64,000 nt of DNA from assembly GCF_032598905.1 (NCBI RefSeq), contig NZ_CP122458.1:186001-250000 (forward strand), read 5' to 3'. This DNA comes from Streptomyces sp. 11x1 (GTDB taxonomy: Bacteria; Actinomycetota; Actinomycetes; Streptomycetales; Streptomycetaceae). The position numbers and the translations under genes are program-made. Shown one piece after another: positions 34,171 through 42,864 of the stretch (position 1 is the first letter of the stretch; each line of letters begins with the position of its first letter). A model generated the notes under the pieces. It did no database searches and was not told the DNA's origin. It was given only the letters and a program-made list of their open reading frames with translations.

Positions 34171-35379
34171 GTGACGCTGCAGGTCAAGCGGGCGTTCAAG
34201 TACCGCTTCTACCCCACCGACGAGCAGGCAGGCGAGCTGTCCCGCACGTTCGGCTGCGTCCGCCTCGTATACAACAAGGCGCTGGAGGAGCGCACCCGGG
34301 CCTGGTACGGCGAGCAGCGCCGCGTCTCCTATGTGCAGTCGTCGGCCGCGCTGACGGAGTGGAAGAAGACCGAGGAGCTGGCCTTCCTGACGGAGGTGTC
34401 CTCGGTCCCGCTCCAGCAGGCGCTGCGCCATCTCCAGACGGCGTTCGGGAATTTCTTCGCCAAGCGGGCCAGATACCCGCGCTACAAGTCGCGGAAGAAG
34501 TCCCGGGCGTCGGCCGAGTACACCCGCAGCGCCTTCAAGTGGCGCGACGGGCAGCTGACTCTGGCCAAAACGGCGGAGCCGCTGGACATCCGCTGGTCGC
34601 GTCCGCTCCCCCAGGGGGCGGAGCCGACGACGGTGACCGTGTCCCGTGACGGCGCCGGGCGCTGGTTCGTCTCGATGCTCGTCGAGGACACCGTCGCCTT
34701 GGCCCCTGCCACGAATGCGGCGGTCGGCCTGGACGCCGGGATCTCCTCCCTGGTGACCCTGTCCACCGGGGAGAAGATCGCCCACCCGAAGCATGAGCGC
34801 CGGGACCGCACCCGTCTCGCCCGCGCTCAGCGGGAGCTGTCCCGCAAGGCCAAGGGCTCCGACAACCGGGCCAAGGCCCGCGTGAAGGTCGCCCGCGTCC
34901 ATGCCCGGATCGCCGACCGGCGCCGGGACTTCCTGCACAAGCTGTCGACTCGTCTCGTCCGTGAGAACCAAACGGTCGTGATCGAGGATCTCACCGTCCG
35001 CAACATGCTGAAGAACGGCAGGCTCGCGCGCGCCGTGTCCGACGCGTCGTGGACGGAGCTGCGCTCCATGCTGGAGTACAAGTGCGCCTGGTACAGGCGC
35101 GAACTTGTCGTGATCGACCGTTGGTTCCCCAGCTCCAAGCTGTGCGGGGCCTGCGGCAGGGTCGCGGCGAAGATGCCGCTGAACGTCCGCGAGTGGACGT
35201 GCGACTGCGGCGCCGTGCACGACCGCGACGTGAACGCCGCACGCAACATTCTCGCCGCCGGGCTGGCGGCGTCTGCCTGTGGAGACGGTGTAAGACCTCA
35301 ACGGGAGTCCTCCCGGACGGGGCGGTCGTCGGTGAAGCAGGAACCCCAGCGGGCGACCGCTGGAATTCCCCGCCATTAG
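34171..35379 (+). CDS. tnpB: TnpB RNA-guided nuclease of IS200/IS605 type
   Basis: A 402-aa TnpB with all three RuvC acidic residues: Asp188 in GLDAG, Glu272 in VIEDL and Asp353 in DRDVNAARN. The zinc ribbon is Cys325, Cys328, Cys344 and Cys346. It therefore looks catalytically intact. TnpB proteins are guided by an RNA read from the element's right end, and the two hairpins overlapping and following the stop fit such a guide scaffold. The GTG at 34171 is the start. The last 25 residues, after SACGDGV, are encoded by right-end sequence. Confidence 0.92.
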   Translation: MTLQVKRAFKYRFYPTDEQAGELSRTFGCVRLVYNKALEERTRAWYGEQRRVSYVQSSAALTEWKKTEELAFLTEVSSVPLQQALRHLQTAFGNFFAKRARYPRYKSRKKSRASAEYTRSAFKWRDGQLTLAKTAEPLDIRWSRPLPQGAEPTTVTVSRDGAGRWFVSMLVEDTVALAPATNAAVGLDAGISSLVTLSTGEKIAHPKHERRDRTRLARAQRELSRKAKGSDNRAKARVKVARVHARIADRRRDFLHKLSTRLVRENQTVVIEDLTVRNMLKNGRLARAVSDASWTELRSMLEYKCAWYRRELVVIDRWFPSSKLCGACGRVAAKMPLNVREWTCDCGAVHDRDVNAARNILAAGLAASACGDGVRPQRESSRTGRSSVKQEPQRATAGIPRH

Positions 35380-35390
35380 GCGGGGGAGGA
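35346..35390 (+). ncRNA. Predicted right-end guide (omega/re) RNA scaffold of tnpB
   Basis: Two consecutive hairpins, CCAGCGG/CCGCTGG and CCCCGCC-ATTA-GGCGGGG, overlap the tnpB 3' end and precede GAGGAAGTCAA, the likely element end. In studied TnpB systems the guide RNA covers this position and its guide is the flanking DNA after the right end, here beginning near 35393. The transcript itself is predicted, not seen. Confidence 0.45.
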
Positions 35391-35436
35391 AGTCAAGCCC
35401 CTCTTCTCCGTGCTGCTGCGGGCTGCGGACGGTTCG

Positions 35437-36273
35437 TCAGGCGGCGAAGGCGGCCGCGTTCTGCTCCGCCCATGCGCGGAAGGGGCGGGCGGGATGCCCG
35501 GTGAGCAGCTGGACGTCCCCGCTGAGGGGGACGGGCCCGGTGGAGAGCGACCACAGCTCGATCAGGGCGTCGGCGATGTCGTCCGGCATCGAGTCGGGCT
35601 TGTGGGCGCGCCACACCGCGGGCGGGATCGGCTGCACGGGGATGTCCCGGCCGGCGGCCTCGGCGATGACGGCGACCTCCTCGCGGAAGCTCAGCGAGGC
35701 GGGGCCGGTGAGGTGGTAGGAACGGCCGCGTGTCTCGGGGCGGGTGAGGGCGGCGTAGGCGCACTCGGCGATGTCCCGCTCGTCGATGGGGTCGGCGTAG
35801 CTGTCGGGGAAGGGCAGGGTGACGGCGCCGCGGGCCCGCAGCACATGGGCCCAGGAGGCGGCGTTGGAGGCCAGTGCCCCGCAGTTGAGGGTGGTGACGG
35901 TCAGCGGGGAGGCGGCCAGCGCGCGTTCGACCGCCAGGTGCGGGGCGGCGATCGGGTTGGTGCCGGCGTCCGCGCGCAGCACGGCGTCGGCGGACATCAC
36001 CACCACGTGCTCGACGCCCGCGGCGACGGCGTCGGCGGTGAACCGCCCGATGTGGGTGGGGTCGCAGTACAGGAACACCGAGGTGACGCCGTCGAGGGCG
36101 GCCGCGAAGGTGGTGGGGTCGTCCAGGGCGAGGTGCACGGTGGGGACGCCGTCGGGCGGGGTCAGCTTCTCGGGGCTCGCGGAGGCGGCGGTGACGGGCA
36201 CGCCGTGGTCGGCGAGGAGCCGTACGAGCAGCGATCCGACCTTGCCGCGGCTGCCGGTGACGAGGACGGTCAT
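35437..36273 (-). CDS. NmrA-like NAD(P)-binding reductase
   Basis: A 278-aa atypical short-chain dehydrogenase. The N-terminal MTVLVTGSRGKVGSLLVRLL is a complete Rossmann motif (TGxxGxxG type), and VVMSADAVLR-like strands follow, but the Tyr-x-x-x-Lys catalytic pair is not apparent, which is normal for NmrA-like proteins. Relatives reduce quinones or act as NAD(P)-sensing proteins. In this cluster it could reduce a quinone or ketone intermediate. It follows the monooxygenase at 36362 on the same strand with an 88-bp gap and is probably in the same transcript. Confidence 0.82.
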   Translation of the reverse strand: MTVLVTGSRGKVGSLLVRLLADHGVPVTAASASPEKLTPPDGVPTVHLALDDPTTFAAALDGVTSVFLYCDPTHIGRFTADAVAAGVEHVVVMSADAVLRADAGTNPIAAPHLAVERALAASPLTVTTLNCGALASNAASWAHVLRARGAVTLPFPDSYADPIDERDIAECAYAALTRPETRGRSYHLTGPASLSFREEVAVIAEAAGRDIPVQPIPPAVWRAHKPDSMPDDIADALIELWSLSTGPVPLSGDVQLLTGHPARPFRAWAEQNAAAFAA

Positions 36274-36361
36274 GACAGGGTCTGCCTCTCCTGGAAGGGG
36301 GTCGCGGGGGGCGTCGGGCGGCGGGGCCGTCAGGCGGCGGAGCCGTCAGGCGGCGGGGGTG

Positions 36362-37843
36362 TCAGGCGGCGGGGCGGCCGAACCAGCGGTGCAGTGCCTC
36401 GCGCAGGTCTCCGCCGTCGGTCTCGTCCGTCCACACGATGTGGCCGTCGGGCCGCACCAGGACGCAGGCCGGTGGCTGCTGCGCGGGGGCGGAGTCCTGC
36501 GGGGCCCAGGTGCCGGTGACGGTGTCGACGCGGTCGGCCCAGTCGGCGGCCGTCTTCGCCGCGGTCTCGTCGTCGCCGGTGGCGATGAGCAGGCCGCGGG
36601 CGCCGTGGAGGAGTTCGGCGACCGTCGTGCGGCTGCCGTCGGGGCGTTGGAGGACGTGGTGGGGGGCCAGGCGCAGGCCGAGCTGCGGGTGGGCGCCGGG
36701 GCCGACGTCGTAGCGGATGTGCAGGCCGCTGACGCGTCCGGCCAGGTGGCGGGCGGCCGGCTCCAGCTGCACCAGTTCGCGCATGACGGCGCGCAGCGGC
36801 TCCATCTCCTCGCCGCTGAGGTAGAGCAGCGACATGGCGTGCACGTCGGCCATGAGTTTCTCGCCGATCGGGTGCCGTTCGCTGTGGTAGGTGTCCAGGA
36901 GGTCGTCGCCGGCGTCGCCGCGCAGGACGGCGGCGAGTTTGAAGCCGAGGTTGACGGCGTCCTGGAGGCCGACGCTGACGCCCTGGGCGCCGAGCGGGGC
37001 GTGGTCGTGGGCGGCGTCGCCGGCCAGGAGGACACGGCCCTTGCGGTACCGCTCGGCCAGGCCGGTGGCGTTGGTCAGGGCGCACATCCAGGTGGCGTCG
37101 GCGTGGTGGATGTCCTCGCCGGTCAGCCGCTGCCAGGCGTCGGCGATCTCGGTGAAGGTCAGTTCGCCCTCGCCGTGGTGGGGGCGGATACCGGGTTCGT
37201 GGATGACGATGCGGTCGACGCCGGGTTCGAGGGTGACGGACAGGACCATGCCGCCGCCGGGGATGCGTTCGCCGATGGGCCGCATCCGCAGGTCGGCGCC
37301 GACCACGTCCGCCAGGTACAGGCCTCGGGTGGCCTTGCTGCCGGGGAAGGCGATGCCGGCCAGGCGGCGCACGGTGCTGTTGCCGCCGTCGCAGCCGACG
37401 AGGTAGGAGGCCGTGTCCTGTACGGGGCCGGCGGGGCCGGTGAAGTGGGCGACGATTTCGCCGTCGGTCTCGGTGAAGGAGGTCAGCTCGTGTCCGCGGC
37501 GGACCTCGACGCCGAGTTCGGCGACCCAGGTGCCGAGCATGTCCTCGGTGACCGACTGGGCCAGGCCCATGACGCCGAAGTGGCTCTCCTCCAGCAGGGA
37601 GAAGTCGATGCGGACTCCGCCGTAGTGGCCCTTGCTGCCCCAGCGGATGTCACCGAGGCGTTCCAGCAGGCCGCGCTGGTCGAAGACTTCGGCGGTGCGG
37701 CTGGTGAATCCCAGCCCCCGGGACTCGCCGCTCGGGGCGGGCAGCTTGTCGTAGACGACGACGTCCGCGCCACCGAGGGCGAGTTCGCCCGCGAGCATCA
37801 GACCGGCCGGGCCGGCTCCCACGATGATCACGCCGTGTGGCAT
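36362..37843 (-). CDS. FAD-dependent polyketide hydroxylase (PgaE/JadH-type)
   Basis: A 493-aa aromatic hydroxylase, paralogue of the one at 31547. It has GAGPAGLMLAGEL, the DG motif LVGCDGGNSTVRR and GDAAHDHAPLGAQG. MGVMGLAQ-region residues and EDMLGTWVAELGV differ from the paralogue, so the two probably act on different carbons or steps. The ATG at 37843 follows GAGGAG. A perfect copy of the 13-bp cluster motif lies 63-75 bp upstream. Predicted to be the first gene of an operon with the NmrA-like reductase. Confidence 0.9.
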   Translation of the reverse strand: MPHGVIIVGAGPAGLMLAGELALGGADVVVYDKLPAPSGESRGLGFTSRTAEVFDQRGLLERLGDIRWGSKGHYGGVRIDFSLLEESHFGVMGLAQSVTEDMLGTWVAELGVEVRRGHELTSFTETDGEIVAHFTGPAGPVQDTASYLVGCDGGNSTVRRLAGIAFPGSKATRGLYLADVVGADLRMRPIGERIPGGGMVLSVTLEPGVDRIVIHEPGIRPHHGEGELTFTEIADAWQRLTGEDIHHADATWMCALTNATGLAERYRKGRVLLAGDAAHDHAPLGAQGVSVGLQDAVNLGFKLAAVLRGDAGDDLLDTYHSERHPIGEKLMADVHAMSLLYLSGEEMEPLRAVMRELVQLEPAARHLAGRVSGLHIRYDVGPGAHPQLGLRLAPHHVLQRPDGSRTTVAELLHGARGLLIATGDDETAAKTAADWADRVDTVTGTWAPQDSAPAQQPPACVLVRPDGHIVWTDETDGGDLREALHRWFGRPAA

Positions 37844-37905
37844 GTCGACTCCTCGGTACAGGTGGATGCAGATCAGGAAAGCCCGCTGGTCTCGACGGGT
37901 GGTGC

Positions 37906-37918
37906 AGTCCGGCTCAAG
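37906..37918. promoter_or_regulatory. Candidate cluster operator AGTCCGGCTCAAG
   Basis: Identical 13-mer to 27685-27697. It lies 63-75 bp upstream of the monooxygenase start at 37843, the same relative position as the copies before the exporter and the response regulator. The 5' flank is GC rather than CTTG, so this copy is not palindromic. Confidence 0.6.
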
Positions 37919-38025
37919 TGGTGCGGTGGCAGCAGGAGTCGGGGCACCGCGGCCGGCGCGGGGCCGGGACGGGGGGCGGCCCCGTCGGGCGGGGGAATGC
38001 CGACGGGGCCGCGCTGGGGGGAGGG

Positions 38026-39108
38026 TCAGTAGCGGACCCGGACGAGCTGGCCGTCCGCGCTGTGGGCGTTGTTGGTGACGTACACCTGGTCGCGGGGGCC
38101 GACGGCGAGGCCGGTGGGCTGGTTCAGCTGCCCGCCGGTCGGGATCTCGGTGACGGTCCTGCTCCCGGTGTCGATCTTCGACAGCTTCGCCGGCAGCGGC
38201 GGTCCGGCCTGGAAGCCCTCGGTGAAGGACAGGGCCAGCAGGTCGCCCCGGCAGTCCACCGCCAGGTCGATCAGGTTCGTCAGGCCGGTGACGAGCACCT
38301 CGGGCTGCTTGCCGGGCACGGCCTTCCAGATCCGGGCGGAGCCGGCGACCATGCCGCTCATGTCGGCGAAGTACACCGTGCCGTCCTTGGCGCGGACGAT
38401 GCCGGTGGGTACGGCCTCGGCGGTGCGCACGGGGGTGACGTTGACGGGCACCAGGAAGTCGGTGGAGGTGGTGCCGTCGCCGTGGACGCGGACGAGGTCG
38501 TTGGAGCCGGCGTCGGTGACCAGGAAGCCCGAGCCGCTGCGGATCAGGCCCCACGGGTTGGCGTGCACCTCGCCGCCGTCGGGGTTGAGCCGGGTCTCGT
38601 GGGCGGCGAGATCGCCGAGGACCTTGCCGTCGCGGGTGCGGAAGACCGTGCCCAGGGTGGCCGCGTCGGGGCCCAGCGATGCCCGGTAGTCGGTGGTGCC
38701 GCCGAGGTTGCTGACGACGTCGTAGCCGCCCCGCGGGTCGGGCACGGCGTCGGTCGGTCCGCTCGCGCTGACCGGGGCGCCGGCCGCCACGCCTTGTGCG
38801 TGGGAGGCCAGTCCGCTCACCACACGGCCCTTGAAGCTGCCCTTGACCTTGTAGACGCCACCGGTGGCTCCGACGCAGCTCTGCCCCTCGGCGCAGCCGG
38901 GAAGGCCCTCACCGGCCTCGGCGACCAGGATCGTGCCGTCGGACAGGACGGTGATGCCGCGGGGGTTCTTCAGATGGTCGGCGACGACCTCGATCGTGGC
39001 CGCGGTGCCGGCGTGCGCCGCCGGAGCGGTCAGCACGGGGGCCGCGACGACGGTGGCGGCGGCCGCCGTCATCAGGCCCGTTCTCCAGGACCTACGTGAT
39101 ATCGACAT
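38026..39108 (-). CDS. Secreted ScyD/ScyE-family beta-propeller protein
   Basis: A 360-aa exported protein with a clear signal peptide (SISRRSWRTGLMTAAA, cleavage after AHA near residue 32). The rest is made of six-bladed-propeller repeats such as LKNPRGITVLSDGTILVAE and LNQPTGLAVGPRDQVYVTN, characteristic of the ScyD/ScyE family first named in scytonemin clusters. No enzyme residues are apparent. It could bind or sequester the secreted product, or be a bystander. The ATG at 39108 has AGGGAG at good distance. It lies between the cluster oxygenase and the CreD-like gene on the same strand. Confidence 0.82.
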   Translation of the reverse strand: MSISRRSWRTGLMTAAAATVVAAPVLTAPAAHAGTAATIEVVADHLKNPRGITVLSDGTILVAEAGEGLPGCAEGQSCVGATGGVYKVKGSFKGRVVSGLASHAQGVAAGAPVSASGPTDAVPDPRGGYDVVSNLGGTTDYRASLGPDAATLGTVFRTRDGKVLGDLAAHETRLNPDGGEVHANPWGLIRSGSGFLVTDAGSNDLVRVHGDGTTSTDFLVPVNVTPVRTAEAVPTGIVRAKDGTVYFADMSGMVAGSARIWKAVPGKQPEVLVTGLTNLIDLAVDCRGDLLALSFTEGFQAGPPLPAKLSKIDTGSRTVTEIPTGGQLNQPTGLAVGPRDQVYVTNNAHSADGQLVRVRY

Positions 39109-39167
39109 GATTCTCCCTGACTCGCTCTTGGCTCCCGCTTCTTCCGAGCAGCTGTGCAATCTGCGCC

Positions 39168-39196
39168 AGAATAGGGGAGAAATGGTTTTCGCATAA
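39168..39196 (-). promoter_or_regulatory. Possible housekeeping-type promoter of the ScyD/ScyE-like gene
   Basis: On the minus strand TTATGC (39196-39191), a 17-base spacer and TATTCT (39173-39168) resemble a -35/-10 pair, about 60 bp before the start codon. The spacer 39109-39256 is unusually AT-rich for this window and also holds GAATTAAAATTC (39226-39237). Confidence 0.35.
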
Positions 39197-39256
39197 CCGA
39201 GGAAAAACAATCCCAGGGCGTATTGAATTAAAATTCGAGTGATGCTCCAGGGGCAT

Positions 39257-40678
39257 TTATTTCGGTGTTCTCAGTGCCCGGTCCACCAGTGCGGCGGCGG
39301 CTCCCGTGTAGTCGGCCGGATCGAGCAGCCGGGCCAGAGCGCGGGGCGTGAAGTGGCGCTGGACGTCGGGGTGTTCGGCGAGGATCTCGGCGAGCGGCCG
39401 GGACATCTCGGCCGCCCGCAGCGAGGCGGCGGCCAGCAGTTGCCTGGCCGCCACCCTGCCCAGATGCGGGGCGAGGGCCGCCGCGAGCCGTTCGGAGACG
39501 AGCTGCCCGCCCGTCGCCGCCAGGTTGGCGCGCATCCGCTGCGGACGCACCGTCAGGCCCCGCACCAGTTCCACCGCGGTGTGGGCGGCGCCGCCGGTCA
39601 GCCGCAGGCATTCGCGCAGGGGCTGCCACTCCGCGTGCCACCCACCCGCCGAGCGTTCGTCCTCGGCCGGCAGACACTGCGCCAGGACGGTGGCCAGGGC
39701 GGGCACCTGAAGAGCGGCGGAGCGGATCAGGGTGGCCAGGACCGGGTTGCGCTTGTGCGGCATCGCCGACGACACGCCGCGGCCCTCGACGGCCGGCTCG
39801 GCCACCTCGCCGATCTCGGTGCGGGCCAGCACCAGCACATCCGCGGCGATCTTGCCGAGGGCGCCCGTGGTGCAGGCCAGAGCGGCTCCCAGGTCGGCGA
39901 CCGGGGTGCGCAGCGCGTGCCAGGGCAGGGCGGGCACGGCCAGCTGCGTCTCCGCGGCGAAGGCGGGCAGCAGCGTGTCCAGCAGGCCGGCGGGGGCGGT
40001 GTCCGCGCCCGTGTACTGCGCATAGCCCGCGAGAGTGCCGGCCGCGCCGCCCAGGGACACCGGCAGCCCCTCCCCCAGCACCCGCTCCAGGCGCTCGACG
40101 GCGTCGAGCACCAACTGCCGCCAGCCGGCCGCCTTCAGCCCGAACGTGGTGGGCACGGCGTGCAGGGCGAGGGTGCGTCCCGCCATCACCGTGTCCCGGT
40201 GCTCGGCGGCGAGCGGCGCGAGGGTGCCGGCCACCGTGCGCAGGTCGGCGGTGATCAGCCGCAGCGCCCGGGCGGCCACCAGCATCGCGCCGGTGTCGAA
40301 GATGTCCTGACTGGTGGAGCCCCAGTGCACGTACTCCACGGCGTGCGGCGCGTCCCGTGCCACCGCCGCCGTCAGCGCCGCGATCAGGGGGACGACGGGG
40401 TTCGCCGTCTCCCGGGCCGCCAGCGCCACCTGCCGTACGTCGAGCCGCTCGGCGCGCGCCGCGGCGGTGATCGCCGCGGCGGCCGACGCCGGAACGGTGC
40501 CGCAGCGCGCCTGGGCGCGGGCCAGGGCCGCCTCCGCGTCCAGCATGGCCTGCAGCCAGGCCGCGTCGCCGACCGCGGCCTCGACGGGGGTGCCGGCGCG
40601 CACCGGGGAGAGCAGCCCGGCGTCCGGATGGGCCGTCGGCTCCCGTTCTCTGAGCGGCTGTTCATGCGTTGTGGTCAT
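39257..40678 (-). CDS. CreD/FzmL-like nitrosuccinate lyase (fumarase/aspartase superfamily)
   Basis: A 473-aa member of the aspartase/fumarase/adenylosuccinate lyase superfamily, with VHWGSTSQD near residue 110 and the signature SSAMPHKRNP near residue 300. Housekeeping PurB is unlikely because the gene overlaps (ATGA) the CreE-like oxygenase. In cremeomycin and related pathways that pair converts aspartate to nitrosuccinate and then releases nitrite plus fumarate. Nitrite supplies one nitrogen of the N-N bond in kinamycin-type biosynthesis. A 3-carboxymuconate cycloisomerase-like activity is the main alternative. Confidence 0.82.
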   Translation of the reverse strand: MTTTHEQPLREREPTAHPDAGLLSPVRAGTPVEAAVGDAAWLQAMLDAEAALARAQARCGTVPASAAAAITAAARAERLDVRQVALAARETANPVVPLIAALTAAVARDAPHAVEYVHWGSTSQDIFDTGAMLVAARALRLITADLRTVAGTLAPLAAEHRDTVMAGRTLALHAVPTTFGLKAAGWRQLVLDAVERLERVLGEGLPVSLGGAAGTLAGYAQYTGADTAPAGLLDTLLPAFAAETQLAVPALPWHALRTPVADLGAALACTTGALGKIAADVLVLARTEIGEVAEPAVEGRGVSSAMPHKRNPVLATLIRSAALQVPALATVLAQCLPAEDERSAGGWHAEWQPLRECLRLTGGAAHTAVELVRGLTVRPQRMRANLAATGGQLVSERLAAALAPHLGRVAARQLLAAASLRAAEMSRPLAEILAEHPDVQRHFTPRALARLLDPADYTGAAAALVDRALRTPK

Positions 40679-42714
40679 GCCGCGCTCCTCTGCGTCGCCG
40701 GCACCGCCGCCGCGGCGGGGGTCGTGGTCGTCGTCCCGGTCGTCGCCGGGGCGGTGTCGCGGGTCGCGGGGGCCGAGCGGAGCTTGGCGGGGGCCCGGGT
40801 CAGGGCCGCGGGCAGGGCGAGCACCGCGCCCGCGATGGCGTCGGAGTCCTCCAGCGTGACCGAGCCGACCCCCGGCCTGATGCCGGCCGCGGTCACCCAG
40901 TGCACGGACTCGGTGGGCACCCCGTAGGCGAAGCGCCGCGGATGCGGCACGTCCCGGGCGTCCAGCAGGCGGTAGGGCCGCTCGGTCACCGCCAGGCCGC
41001 CGGTCTCGTAGCCGCCGCCGGCGCCGGGGACGCGATGGGGCCGGCACCCACCGGTGCGCAGCAGCTGCCGCATCAGCGGGTCCGCGGTGCGCCGCAGGTC
41101 GATCTCGGGCAGCCGCGCCTCGATCAGCACCCCCGCACGCACCCGTACGTCCTCGATCTGCGTGGAGGTCGCCACGAAGCAGGAGCCCTCCGCGTCGGTC
41201 TCGATCCGGAGGCCGGGGCCGGTGACCTGGAGGATCCCGGCGTCCATCAGCGCGGCCATCTCCTCGATGCGGGAGGCGGGCGGGCCGATCGACAGGTAGG
41301 CGTTGAGCGGCGTGTACCAGCCGTCCAGCTCCGCGCGGTGGGAGTCGGCGTCGAGCCCGGCGTGGTCGACCGCGAGCCGCACCTCGTTGCGCAGGTCCCG
41401 CAGCACGTCCAGGGCCGCCTTGACGGGGCCGCTGACGTTGCCCTGGCGGGCCAGGCGCACGTCCTGCTCCAGGTGTCCGCGCAGCCACACGCCGAAGGAC
41501 TGCGCGTCCTCGAAGCGGCGCTCGCCCCAGGGGCGGGTGACCAGCCGCCAGTCCCAGCGCTCCTCGGGTGCGATGCCCGCCTCCTGGAGCAGCAGCTCCT
41601 CCTGGCGGCCCGGCGCGCAGGTGAGGAAGCGGCGGGCGAACTCGGCGATACGGTCCGCGTCCTGACGGCCCGCCAGCAGCGTCTCGCTGTAGACGCACGC
41701 CACCTCCTTCGCGATCAGCGGCCACAGGTCGGTGCCGAAACGCAGCGGCCGCCGGCCGGGCGCGCGCAGCGAGGCGAGGTACTCCTCGGTGAGCAGGCGC
41801 GGGAGGTAACGGCCGTGCGCGCCCTTCTCGTTGTCGCCGCGCGCCTGGTACGGCACGCCGCGCCGCGAGCCCGCGTACAGGCGCGGTTCGCGGCCCGAGG
41901 GGCGGTAGACCAGGCGGCCGTCGGCGGCGCGTTCGAAGACACCGCCGCGGGCGTGCGTGAACAGCGCCATGTAGTCGAAGAAGTTCAGGCCCAGACCGCG
42001 CAGCAGGACGTTCTCGCCCGGCGCGACGCCCGACAGGTCCACATCGGCGGGGTTGGCGGGCTGGACGTAGGTCAGGCCGTGGCCCTCGGCGAAGGCCGCC
42101 AGGCCGGCTTCGGTGTCCGTCGGTGCGACCGGCACATGGCCCTGGGCCAGCACCACCGCGGACAGCCCGGTCAGCCGGGTGCCGTCCTCCAGCACCACGG
42201 TCTGGGGGGCCGCGGCCGGCTCGGCGCGGGGGTCCTCCTCCAGGGCCACGGCCCGCTGGGGGTGCACCGTCACGGTGACGTGGTCCGGTGCGCCCGCGGT
42301 GACCTGGTCGAACACCCAGGTCAGGTAGTGGCCGTACAGGGCGCGGGTGGGGTAGGTGTCCGGGCCGAGGCCGCGTGCCTCGGCGAGGATCTCCTCGTCC
42401 AGCGGCAGGCCGGTGCCCGGGATGAGGGCGCCCGGGCCAAGGGCCGCCGCCCACTCGTACAGGCTCGGGCCCTCCTCCAGCGGTCCGTCGATGCGGACGC
42501 TGGCGTCGGTGTAGAGGGTGACCTGCGAGGCGACGGTGTTCATCAGCAGGTGCCGGGACTGCGAGGGCCGCCACACCCGGCCCGGTCCGGCCGGGCCGGG
42601 GTCGACCACGTGCACGGTGAGTTCGGCCCAGCGCGGGGAGCTGCGTTCCTGGGCGCACAGCCGTTCCAGGACGGACAGCCCCCGCGGTCCGGCGCCGACG
42701 AGGCACACTTCCAT
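40675..42714 (-). CDS. CreE/FzmM-like FAD-dependent aspartate N-oxygenase
   Basis: A 679-aa FAD/NAD(P)-binding protein that starts MEVCLVGAGPRGLSVLERL, the N-terminal fold typical of CreE-type enzymes. These oxidise the amino group of aspartate to nitrosuccinate with NADPH and oxygen. The last 35 residues are an Ala/Thr-rich tail rather than fold. The stop overlaps the start of the CreD-like lyase, the expected partner. The ATG at 42714 is directly abutted upstream by insertion-sequence DNA, so its native promoter has been displaced; expression now depends on sequence in or beyond the element. Confidence 0.8.
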   Translation of the reverse strand: MEVCLVGAGPRGLSVLERLCAQERSSPRWAELTVHVVDPGPAGPGRVWRPSQSRHLLMNTVASQVTLYTDASVRIDGPLEEGPSLYEWAAALGPGALIPGTGLPLDEEILAEARGLGPDTYPTRALYGHYLTWVFDQVTAGAPDHVTVTVHPQRAVALEEDPRAEPAAAPQTVVLEDGTRLTGLSAVVLAQGHVPVAPTDTEAGLAAFAEGHGLTYVQPANPADVDLSGVAPGENVLLRGLGLNFFDYMALFTHARGGVFERAADGRLVYRPSGREPRLYAGSRRGVPYQARGDNEKGAHGRYLPRLLTEEYLASLRAPGRRPLRFGTDLWPLIAKEVACVYSETLLAGRQDADRIAEFARRFLTCAPGRQEELLLQEAGIAPEERWDWRLVTRPWGERRFEDAQSFGVWLRGHLEQDVRLARQGNVSGPVKAALDVLRDLRNEVRLAVDHAGLDADSHRAELDGWYTPLNAYLSIGPPASRIEEMAALMDAGILQVTGPGLRIETDAEGSCFVATSTQIEDVRVRAGVLIEARLPEIDLRRTADPLMRQLLRTGGCRPHRVPGAGGGYETGGLAVTERPYRLLDARDVPHPRRFAYGVPTESVHWVTAAGIRPGVGSVTLEDSDAIAGAVLALPAALTRAPAKLRSAPATRDTAPATTGTTTTTPAAAAVPATQRSAA

Positions 42715-42734
42715 CAGTACCCAGCCAGGGGACG

Positions 42735-42750
42735 CCCCGCTTTAGCGGGG
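42735..42750. repeat. Hairpin with TTTA loop at the creE-like start, IS200/IS605-end-like
   Basis: CCCCGC-TTTA-GCGGGG, followed by TGGGGAATGG. Both the TTTA loop and the GGGTGG-type flank are shared with the right end of the TnpA/TnpB unit (44515-44543). It could be a second end from an older insertion. Confidence 0.5.
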
Positions 42751-42864
42751 TGGGGAATGGCTTCTGAGCCCTGCTCTGACCTCAACTGTGCGCACGGATC
42801 TGCACTGTTCACCTGAGCCCACCTCTCTGCCGTATTAGACCTGTGGCGTGTGTATAGTGATCGC

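Larger units (their letters stand above)
34143..35395 (+). mobile_element. IS200/IS605-group element carrying only tnpB
   Basis: Probable limits are set by TTCAC (34138-34142), a likely target pentamer directly 5' of the left end, and by the right-end hairpins: CCAGCGG/CCGCTGG (35346-35363) and CCCCGCC/GGCGGGG (35368-35385) followed by GAGGAAGTCAA. No TnpA is encoded, so movement would need one in trans, possibly from the TnpA/TnpB unit at 42.8 kb. It sits between the epoxide hydrolase and NmrA genes, both on the other strand, and breaks no recognisable gene. Confidence 0.7.

Noticed and set aside
31478..34174. 898-codon plus-strand open frame opposite the oxygenase and epoxide hydrolase
   Set aside because: Antisense shadow of two intact minus-strand enzymes; Gly/Val/Ala repeats are codon-complement artefacts.
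34171..35379. Cas12-type effector
   Set aside because: Size of 402 aa, IS200/IS605 ends and absence of a CRISPR array identify TnpB.
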